From assembly GCA_964030475.1 (NCBI GenBank), contig CAXIPT010000002.1:10998678-11062677 (forward strand): DNA of 64,000 nt. The letters run 5' to 3'. Within the stretch, counting starts at the first letter, position 1; each line of letters opens with the position of its first letter. Positions 36,180-46,500 of this stretch are shown here, one piece after another. The position numbers and the translations under genes were made by a program. Below the pieces are notes generated by a model. The model had not been told where the DNA came from and did no database searches. It worked only from the letters and a program-made list of their open reading frames with translations. This DNA comes from Tethya wilhelma (Eukaryota > Porifera > Demospongiae > Tethyida > Tethyidae).

Positions 36180-39100
36180 TTAATTGTTGCACTTGATGCT
36201 GTCAAACTTGCTGAAAACAAAATCATTTTCAAACGGTCCATTAACCTGATAGTCCAAGTAGCCTCCCTCAATAACAGGGCCTGTGGCCTCCTCTATCTCA
36301 CTAGTGCTGCCAGCTTGCATACTGCCTGCGTAGAGACAAGGCTCCATGGTCTCTCGGGTCACCTCCCATGTCCTGGGCCAGAAGAACGCTGAGAACTGTC
36401 TCGGAGGAGAGTCTGGATGGGAGACACTCACTATGTAGAATTTGTCATCAGGTGAGTCCTCAAATACAACACCATCATATAATTTCACCGTGATTGGAAT
36501 GTTCCAGAATTGACCTGGATTAATACCATTAATGTATGTGGTTCAAGCACATGTTTCAAAAAATACTATTAAATTCCGAAGTTCCGTACCACCACATACA
36601 TACCTATGATTCCATGTGAAGTCTCCAGCAAGTTGAATCCTCGTGTAATCACAAACTTGATCATGCTAGTGTCAAATCTCAGCTGCTCCCCATTGTCTCC
36701 ATATGTGACTAGCGCTCTACTCTCACACAGCACCCACATCACCAGATTCAGACGGGCGCAGTTCGGTACTGATATTCTCACACGATTGCTGTACACCCTA
36801 ACGGCTATCCCCGCCGACCGAAAGCTAGCATTCACTACTGAGCCATCAACAAATGCTTGACACAACCCGTTGTCCTCTTGTACGAGTATGTTCCTACAAT
36901 TATCATCATCATCAACAGCAGTGACCCCAATCTCATCAATGACGTTGAAGCTCCTCACTCCTCTGTAGTGGGCATTCACTGAAGTGCACACATCACTGAC
37001 CAGGTTGAAATAGGTGTCACTCTTTCCATGGACTTCGTAACAGAGAGAGAGGTTCTGTTGTAACCCCTCCTCCTCTAGGTTCGTTATCCTGATCGGTACC
37101 GTCAGGAGAGGATCACCAATGACCGTATCATTGACCAGGATGACGTCTCCATCATTGTCGAGGATGGTTACAGTGGCTGTGTTAGGATCCAGGATGATGG
37201 TGGAGTTAGGGAAGTCTTGTCCGTCCGCTAGCTTCAGACTGGCCTGAAAGAGCTCTGTCTGTTCAGGAATTGAGTCGTCAATGATTGGCACACTGACTAG
37301 GAATGAAGTGGTTGTCCTAGTGAACACCAGGTGGGTCACTGTCTCTGTGTAGTCATCAGGAGCTGGGGAAGAGAAGGAAGAAACAGCTAGGTTAGGGTAG
37401 CTTCTTCTTAGGCTGCTAGCTCTCTTACCAGTTGCAGTGTTGTTGATGGTGCAGAGGGTGACATTGATGGGTACAACCGTCCTACCTTCAAGCACAGAGA
37501 TGTTCAACACAGCCACTCCTGCTGGCTCATCCACAGTGATCTCAGTTTCAACAAAACCAATCCTTACACCTACAAACACAGAAGACAGACAATAGCACAA
37601 TCATGCATGCAATTCCCAGGATTGGTTCTCTCAATCAAACAAAGGAGATCATTAGAGAAATCTAAGAGGATGCTGGGGAAAAGGTTTAAAAACCTTCCCT
37701 TTTTTTCTTTCTCTCAGTTAAAGTTATTCTCATAGAGCTAGTGGAATCAGACTACAGTTCTTATTAACACATACGGTGGACATCTTCAATGTAAATGATG
37801 GTGTTGGGATAGCGTCCCTTTGTGAACCTGGAGGAGTCCACAACGTTGGCAATGCCCAGACCAAACACCTCAGTCCCCTCAAAGATGTTGTCATCACTTG
37901 TGATCCGCATGCGAACATCAATGAAGGATGCATCAGGCTCAATTTGAACTATGATGTCATCTGGAATGAAATGTTTATCATTTTATTAAGTTTTCTCCTC
38001 TCGTTAACTTGGCGATCAACTCATCGTACTAGCTCCAATGTCGTAGTCCACTCCTTGGCCCTGTGCTGTTGGGAACCCTGAGTCTTCAACAACAAATGGG
38101 AACACTGCTACTCTGAGGATGAGCTGGGTGGTGGTGTTGAAGTCCTTGAGAAGACGAATGCTAAAGAGCTGATCGTCTCTCTCAATTGAGGCATTCTCTG
38201 TTATCCTGTACTCAGGAAACTCCCAACTTATGAGAATAGCTGTATAAATTAATGGCAATATCATTAATGCCATCGGTTATGACTCAAACATGAATATACA
38301 TACATAGTTATAACTCAAATATAATTATGTAGTTATAACTCAAACATATGTACTAGTTGTAACTCTTGACTCTCGTGAACTTACGATCATCGTCAATGAT
38401 GATGCAGACACAAGCGTTCCTCTCAGAGATGTCGATCCTGTCAGCCACCTCTGGCTCCACCACCTCCATCACTAGCACAAACCTCTCCTCGTCTTCATTC
38501 TTCAGGTCTGGCACCACTAGAGCATTGAACACCACATCTTGACGAGGAGAGGTGCCAGGCTCAAAACGAACTTCAATTACATCAATATCAAAGTCTCTTT
38601 CACTTTCTGGTTCACCTAAACAGTGGACAAAGACCAAACTTGATTAAAAATTGGAAAGAAGCAATTTACATAGCACAATTCATATTGTATTAAGAACAAT
38701 CTTTAAGTCTTAGTCGCTCTTGAACAATAGTCTTAGAAGCTGCAAACCATCAAATATGAAGATATTTGTACCAACAGCTGATGACTTACTGGAAGCAATT
38801 CTCTGTGGTAAGGTTGGAAGTAGCTCCGTCAAACCGCTGGGAAGAGAAGCATTTATGCTTCCGATCTGAGTCACATTGAATGGTGTGATCCTGAGAGTGA
38901 ACCCGACAGCAATAGCCAGTCTCCTCTCCACGGACACAGCCAGTAGCTCATTGTCCTCCATTGATATACGGTAGTCCAGCTCAGTGAAGAGCACCTGCAG
39001 ATCTTTGAGAAGGTGAAAAAAAAACAACAGGTAGTAAACTTGAGAGTCTCAGAGATAGGCAGAGATGAATATTGTCTTTACCATCACTGTCTTGGATGGT

Positions 39101-40224
39101 GAGTTGGATTGTGTCCTGAAGGAACTCGTTCGGGTTGGTGAATGGCTCCCGTGGTGTGAGAACCAGTTTCAGAGTCTCGTCTGGTTCCAGTGCCAAAGCA
39201 TCCACTACAAATAGGATCTGGACCTCCCTATCAGCGAGCTCCTGGTCTAGTAATACTTCTGATTCCAAGAGAATGTAGTCACTGGGATCTGCCAGGAGGA
39301 ATGGCGACCAGGTTACAGCTCATCACTCACATGCAACGAGTGTGTGTGTTCTTTTGTACCTGCTGTTCGGTCCATACTGCTCACACTCACAATGAACTCT
39401 GTAACACTAGCTATTGCCGATCCTTTTAGGTAGTTCACTTCAAGACTGATGGTGGTTGCCTGCTCATGCTCTGCGAAGCTGGGTCCATCCACCCAGCCAA
39501 TCACTGCAACCAATAGTCATTAATTGTATCACTGTGGATGCATTGTACGTGTGTGTATGATCTCACCGATGCATTGCTGACAGACTCCTGTGGCCCCATT
39601 CTCAAACTGATAGGACAATGCTGTGGTTGACCCCAGACAGCAATCTCTAGCAGTTGCCATGGAGACACTAGGTCCACCACATACAGGACTAGTGAAACAC
39701 CTCACTGGCCATCAGTGAAGGGAGAGAGAGAGTAGGACACCCATGTGAAGTGACTGCAATCATTAGTGGTTAAATAAATGATGTAATAACTAACCATTTC
39801 CACCTTCTCCTGGTGTTTGCCGTTTCACCTAATGAGTGAATGCATGCAGTGTGTGCACCAGCTATTTCATTACCACAATACAGACAGATTTAACCTAACA
39901 TTATTATCATGATTGAATAATGGAGCTCAATAACTATACAATGTAATAGCATAGTTGTGGAGTTCCTCCCAGCAACAGATGCATTCAGCTGGCGTTTATC
40001 TTGAAATCCACCAACTGCAACCAGGCCAGACATCGTTCTAATGCTAGCTATACTTCTATATACTGACAACAAGATTTTGATGCTGCAATGTACTGCTATA
40101 CTGCTAACAAAATGCTGCTTTGTGCATGCAGTACCTTGTGGGATGATTCCTCTTTGTCTTCATTCTCCAGCACATCCCTTGCAGGTGCTGAGTGTGTCAC
40201 AGTGAGGGTTTCCATAGTGACAAC
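36180..40224 (-). CDS. secreted Calx-beta protein with ITIH C-terminal-like domain (5' end unresolved)
   Basis: Exons: 40135..40224 (first seen), 39795..39828, 39567..39704, 39360..39503, 39082..39288, 38790..39002, 38385..38615, 38030..38239, 37775..37960, 37429..37569, 36604..37362, 36180..36514; at least 895 aa. The N-terminal part has a possible dibasic site (HKVKRQ) and a Cys-rich module (CFTSPVCGGP, ARDCCLG, CQQC). Four Calx-beta domains follow, each split by a phase-1 intron. The last 250 residues resemble the C-terminal domain of inter-alpha-trypsin-inhibitor heavy chains: LCYEVHGKSDTYFNLVSD, FVITRGFNLLETSHGIIGQF and GGYLDYQV. No vWA or VIT domain and no membrane helix is seen, so a secreted matrix protein is likely (inference). 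The signal-peptide exon was not identified; an in-frame hydrophobic stretch ending at a GT around 40353 lacks a Met. Confidence 0.8.
38270..38365. repeat. tandem motif 'agttataactcaaa'
   Basis: Three to four imperfect copies of a unit of about 22-26 bp in an intron of the Calx-beta/ITIH-C gene, similar to the repeat at 13262-13372. Confidence 0.6.
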
Positions 40225-41214
40225 CTGGATACAACATTGTTAATGAATTAAATTTTTGATGGTTCAGCCTGAATGGTGATCATACACTTTATCTCACCAA
40301 TAATAAAATGATTCTTGCAAGTCCTTTCTCCTTTTGACTCATCCTCACCTACTAGTATAGTACTGAGTAGAAGTCCTTTGATTGCTGTGTTCTGTGATTC
40401 TGTGTCAGTCCAGTACAAACTGTTGCAACCAAATAACTGGCTTGGTAAATACCAAGTGCATGTAACTATGCACTTACAGCATGGAACTACTGTGCTGCTC
40501 TCAAGTATTAACTTTTATACCACAGTCATCTGAAACCATCCAACCACTGTGACGTATATATTGCATACTCAGGCACCCAGTACACTATTATATGTCTGAG
40601 CCTGCAAGGGTGGTGGTGGCTGGCTTCTGCCAAAAGTATATCGGTTACCTACTGAGAGTGCACATTATAGTTGTATGGCTGGCAGGGGTAATCCAAACAA
40701 CACTTGATCCTGTTGTGGCTATTGAAATGGGTATAACAACATGCTACCATGGAGTCCTTATTGTTAATCCAATCAATTGCCAAATGCCGACACTGAATAA
40801 TAGTGAATTACCATTTCATCTTGTATACATAAACGTCTATATGCAATAATCGATAATTATTAATCTATTTTCTCATCAGCTAGTATACATAAGAGCAATT
40901 CGCCAGTAAACACTGTACTATGTGCTTTGAAGAAACAGCAACTCATTTTCCAAACTAATCTACGATACACTGCATGCAGCCATAGGAGGGTAGTGAGAAA
41001 TAGTTAGACTTTGAATGTAAGGTTCGGTCTAAGTTCAACGTTAATGAAGATGTATATAGTACTGTGTGTGTGTGTGTGTATAAGATGATGGAAGCAGTTA
41101 GTATCATGACACATGGATTCCTGTCTAAGCTGGTGGCAGCTAAGATCAAGACATTGGAATGAAAATATCAAAGTGTTGGATAATGATTGTTTTTGTTTGG
41201 CTGGTTGGTTCATT
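40225..41214. other. intergenic region between the Calx-beta/ITIH-C gene and ARMH1
   Basis: About 1 kb, AT-rich. It should hold the promoter and first exon of the Calx-beta gene, but I could not define them. A short GT run is near 41063-41078. An 85-codon plus-strand ORF (40592-40849) resembles nothing I recognise. Confidence 0.4.
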
Positions 41215-41306
41215 TCAGCCTAGGTCTTGAGAGAGAGCTGATACCAGTACATCAATCTGAGAGGGGGTTAGAATATCATACAGCTTCTCAGGCCCTTCCT
41301 GTAATA

Positions 41307-41358
<52 letters not shown>

Positions 41359-43353
41359 TCAATAGTCACTGGCTAAGAGGGTACAGCGTTGTGATGATCC
41401 TTACCATAAAAGTCTGGAAGAAATCCCTTCCCATTAGCGACTCAACGTAACTCTTGACAGAAGGAAACTGGCATACAAACACCTGCAAATTATTATGAGT
41501 TATTATTATTAGCTTCTGCACACTAACACTACCACATAGCTGTACTTACTGCCAGTGTGATGGATGCCTGTCTCTGTGAGTCCACGTAGGCCTTGTTGCC
41601 CATGGCATACAAGAGGTGAGGTACCACCCTCAGCTGGGTCAGTAGCAGAGAAGGAAGGAACTAATAATAATGATGGCTTTAGTGCACACACTAGTCCATC
41701 AAAACACACCTCAATGAGTTTCTCTCCCAGTTGGTCATTCTTGGTGGCAAGAACACTGCAACAGCAGAGGAAACAAAAAATTTTGAAGCAAAACACTCAT
41801 ATTCTTAGCACAAGACTTACTTTATGACTCTTGAGGCTGCAGCCTGCTGGATATAGACTGGAAGAGGAGCTACATGTGTGGGAAGAACAGAGGTGAAGAG
41901 GTTGACACCTAATATTTAACTACTTATTACCTGTTGTTGATCCTTCTGCCTCTATACAGTGGGTTACCATGGCAACACACATGTGTAGAATAGAGAAACA
42001 CACTTTAAAACAAATAATAATGCTAAACAACTTTTCCTTACCCAATGCCTTGGGAGCTGTGCCATCTTCAGAAGGTTTGAGCATGTTCACAAGGCCTATC
42101 AAGATTGGCTGCTGGATCTCCTCGTAATCCACCAGCTCATTCAGTAGCTCAGTAGCTGTACAAGAGGGAGGAACATACCGGCCATTAATGAGTGCAAAGT
42201 GGACTAAATGACAGTAAGAGAAGCTGACCTTCGTGTTGGACACTGAGGTGAAGGTTCTTGAGCAGCTGTAGGACAGGATCGACAATGGAGGCACTGGCCA
42301 CTCCCATAGACGGCTGTACGTGATGGAGTCAAAATGTTAGACTAAAAGTGAGAGCTGGTAGATGTGTCCCTTACCTGGATCAGTCTGAGGGTGTGGGCAG
42401 CCATCCTCTGGGCTTCTGTGGACACGGAAGAAAGAAGTGCAATCAATGCCTTGTACACCTGACTCTGATAGCGGGGATTTCCCTGTAATATGAATGATGT
42501 AATGGCTCATACAAAGGAGCTATGGCAGTGTATCGTCTACCCACTGTTACCTCACCGTGGAGAGCTGGTACAACAGGTTCCGAGCACATTCCTGTGTGTC
42601 GACAGACGAGGACAGAGCCAGACACTCGGCTACTAGCTTCACTCCTGCAAACACAGAACACCATCACTAGCTTGCTAGGTACCACCATGATGAGGCACAC
42701 TGACCATAGCTCTCGCAGAGAAGCTCCTTGTACTGTCTTCCCTTGTTAGCAATGGTGGTTAGGACAAGGAGAGACTGCTCTTTGTGCTCCTCTTTGGCTG
42801 ACTTCATGGCTACCACCTCAAGGACAGTCAGCATCCCTCCCACCTCCAAGAACTCTGTGAGGAAATGTTGCCTGTGGACATATCAAGGTCGATAGTGATA
42901 TGAATATGTATCAAACAAGTTACCATTGATGATATCTCACACTTACCCACTGGCTGACGCTACAAACACATCCACTGCCTTCAGTTGCAAACCAAGACAA
43001 GTGCCTTTCATATGTCTGCAATGACGAGTGGCGTGTGGCGAATAATAGAAGATATTGAAGTTACACAATTCACTGTACAAATATCCACTTGTATCTTACG
43101 ACAGTCTAAGCCAAGCTGTTAGTCTTGCCAAAAAGAGGCTGGCACAGTCACAGAACTGCTGCTCCAACTCCGAGGCTGTCATGTTTTCACATTGGTCAAT
43201 GAAATCCTCCAGCATTGACCTTCTGACGTTGATGGAACCCTGAAGGTCGAACAACGTCAACAATCAACTTCTTATATAATTTTTTTCCATCGTGCCAACC
43301 TTGTCCCATCTTGCTAGGATCTGTCTCACGTCGTTGAAAGTTGTTGTGGCCAT
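41215..43353 (-). CDS. ARMH1: armadillo-like helical domain protein 1 homologue
   Basis: Fourteen exons join in phase: 43300..43353, 43100..43239, 42947..43015, 42705..42871, 42556..42644, 42375..42482, 42229..42313, 42042..42155, 41931..41951, 41821..41869, 41710..41755, 41550..41660, 41405..41482, 41215..41298; 1,215 nt, 404 aa. Segments typical of ARMH1 include the ELEQQF...ASLFLARLTAWLR start, FLEVGGMLTVLEVV, YKELLCESYG, NPRYQSQVYKALIALL and QLRVVPHLLYAMGN. The whole protein is helical armadillo-like repeat with no catalytic motif. Its function is poorly known; expression in ciliated tissues has been noted in vertebrates, so a ciliary role is inference. A 21-bp microexon (41931..41951) is present. 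It is head-to-head with filamin (217 bp between start codons). Confidence 0.88.
41307..41355. repeat. (GT)n microsatellite
   Basis: GT run in the last ARMH1 intron, upstream (gene sense) of the final exon. Confidence 0.9.
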
Positions 43354-43570
43354 TGGACCCGTATTCTATTTAACGCACACCTAAGTCTCGTTTGCAATAT
43401 ATAGGATCACCATGACAACTTGCAGGATGCCTACGAGCCCCACCCCTTCCAGCAGAAATGGGTGTGTACAGTGACTCAGTGTATGCGCAGTGACTCAATT
43501 TCTGGTACAGTATCTGCAGCAAAACAGCATAAAACTTTTATATAATACACTGTGTCTTTGAGGCCTGCTG
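43354..43570. promoter_or_regulatory. 217-bp bidirectional promoter ARMH1/filamin
   Basis: Lies between divergent start codons. It contains an X-box-like site, read on the minus strand as gttgtcatggtgat (43406-43419), about 53 bp upstream of the ARMH1 ATG, and a 'cccaccccttcc'-like GC-rich stretch. A 'tataatac' lies near 43541 on the filamin side. Confidence 0.5.
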
Positions 43571-46500
43571 ATGGCTGCTCAATTTGGCCAGCGGAGAAAG
43601 AGTCGAATGACGATGAAGAGAGAGGCTGATGACAGCTGGAAGAAGATACAGCAGAGGACGTTCACCAACTGGTTCAATGACAGGCTACGTGGCAACCTGA
43701 AGGTGGCAAAGAGACAGGTGAGCCTGTTCCTTACCTGCTGCAGTGAGTCATTTATGTCGCAACCAACATGACCAATATTCATCCATTTCACAGGTCTCTG
43801 ATATTGAGGTTGATCTCTATGATGGAATGCTGCTCATTGAACTCCTGTCCAAGCTAGCCGCTCCCAAGGAGGTGGGAAGATACAATAAGAAATGTGTCAA
43901 CAACGTACAGATGATAGAGAACCTCGGCACAGCACTCAAATTCATATTTGCACAGAACATCAAGCTAGTAAATATTGGTGAGTGATTCAGTGTGCATGGG
44001 CAACTACATGAGCATGTGTGTGCATGTGTGTGTATGAGAGAGAGAACTAGCTGGTTAATAAAGTTTCTGTGTGAAGACACTCACACCCATAAAGCTGTGA
44101 AGCTTGAGATGGCTGCACATGTGCAGCAAGAGTGGTATGAATCCCATTGCATATTCAACATGTTTATCTGTCCTTACATAAAGGATGAATATAATTTGTG
44201 CCACACCCTCTTCTTGAATTCTTAACAATAGTAATTATTGCCATCAATTCCTGCATATATTCATGTAGCTATACCAGTAATAATTATTCAGACACTATGT
44301 ATTAACCCACCATTGCTTCAATTTATCCTCCCCCTACACATTAGGACCTGAGGACATCCATGGAGGAAACTTGAAGCTGATTCTTGGTCTCATTTGGACG
44401 CTGATCAAGCACTACCAGATCAAGAGCACTGGTCGTGGTCTTTCCACCAAGAAGGCCATGTTGGAGTGGATCAACACCGTCATCCCCGAGTACGAGATCA
44501 CCAACTTCAACACCAATTGGAACGACGGGCGAGCAATCTGTGCCACTGTTGACCATATTCGACCAGGAGCATGTCCGAATCACTTGGCTCTCGATCCAAG
44601 CCAGGGATTGGACAACTGTCGCCTTGGGATGGATCTTGCCGAGAGAATGCTTGAGATCCCCAAGATTATTAGTCCTGAGGATCTCAACAACCCCGACGTG
44701 GATGACCTCAGTGTCATCACCTACCTCTCCTACTTCTGTGACCCGGCCAACCAGCTCCTACTGCAGTGGATCCGCAAGAAGATCCCTGACAGAAACATCA
44801 AGAATCTCTCCACGGATTGGAATGACGGCATCAACCTTGGTGCTCTTCTTGAAGCGTGCTTCCCCGGCATGTGCTCTGACTGGGAGGACATGGATCCCAC
44901 CCAGGCCATCGCCAACCTCGAGAAGCTGGTGGCAATGATCAACGAGAAGCTGGGTATCGAATGTCCCGTGAAACCCAGTGAGTTAGCTGACCCCAAAGTT
45001 GATGAGATTGTCGTGGCCACTTACTTGTCCAAGTTTAAGAATGCCAAACTCAAGGTGTCTCCAGAGCATTTCTCTCTCCGTGTGCCAAGCCTCCCCAAAG
45101 GATCAGCCATCGTCAGAAAGCCGGTGGAGTTTGAGATAGACACGAGAGGAAAGAGAGGAGACATTTCAAAGGATCTCCGCGTCATGGCCCACGGACCATC
45201 GGCAGATATTGGAGTAAATTTAACTCCTAAAGAAAACGGTCTTGATGCATCTTTTGTTCCAACGGAAGCAGGTAGCTACGACATCATGGCCACCTACCAG
45301 GGAGAAAACATCGCAGGCAGTCCATTTTCTCTTCCCGTTGCTGATCCCAGCAGCTGTGACATATTTGGAACCATACCAAATGAGCTGCAAGTGGGGAAAC
45401 CAGAGGAAGTTATCGTAAAGACAAGAGGAGCTGGCGCAGGGAAACTCACTTGTACTTTGGATGGAACAGATGAATCTGACCTACCTCATCTTTCTAGCGA
45501 AGTTACTGAGCAAGAGAACGACCAGTGTGCTGTAACACTCGAACCAAAGGCAATTGGAGAGGCTGAGGTAGGACTGAAATGGGCTGGAGAGGACATTCCA
45601 AAAAGTCCTTTCAGAGTAAGCGTATGCGACTCTAGCAAGTGCTCCGTCTCAGGACTGGATGGTGTCGAGGCCCGCGTAGGAGAGCCAATCAAATTCAAGC
45701 TGAACGTGAACAAGACAGAGGCCGGTGTCTCCAAACCAGTGGTCTTGCCGAGAGGTCCTTCTGCCAAGTACGATCCTGAAGTGAAGGAGGATGGAGACAA
45801 GGGGTACGATGTGTCCTTCACACCGTGGGAAGTTGGTGCACACAAGGTTGAGGTGATGTACGGAGGAGGCCATGTTCCCAAGAGTCCCTTCTCCCTCAAC
45901 GTGGCAGCTGCTCCCGATGCCAACACTTGTAGCGTCACGGGCAGAGGGTTGAAGAAAGCTGTAGCAGGCAAACCGGCCACTTTCCAGGTCATCTCACCCG
46001 AAGAAGGATTGCTGAAGAAGAAAGAATCAGAAGGACTGTCTGTGAAGATAAGTTCGCCCGATCACACTGCTACCCGGGAGATAGAAGACAAAGGAGATGG
46101 GACGTATGATGTGGAGTACACTGCTCCTGAGCCTGGCGACTATGATGTAGCTGTAAAGTACTACGACAAACATGTCCCTGGGAGCCCCTTCAGTCTCACC
46201 GTTGTCCCAGCTTCTGATGCCTCCAAGTGCCGTGCTTATGGTCCAGCTCTGCTACCACAGTCGCTCAAAATAGCTGGCAGTCCACTGGATATCTATGTCG
46301 ACACGAAAGAAGCTGGTACTGGTGATTTGAAGGCCGTGGTGGTAGCTCTGGTGGCAATGATCAACGAGAAGCTGGGTATCGAATGTCCCGTGAAACCCAG
46401 TGAGTTAGCTGACCCCAAAGTTGATGAGATTGTCGTGGCCACTTACTTGTCCAAGTTTAAGAATGCCAAACTCAAGGTGTCTCCAGAGCATTTCTCTCTC

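Noticed and set aside
40592..40849. 85-codon plus-strand ORF between the Calx-beta/ITIH-C gene and ARMH1
   Set aside because: No recognisable motif, no splice context, and it is within the length expected by chance in AT-rich sequence.
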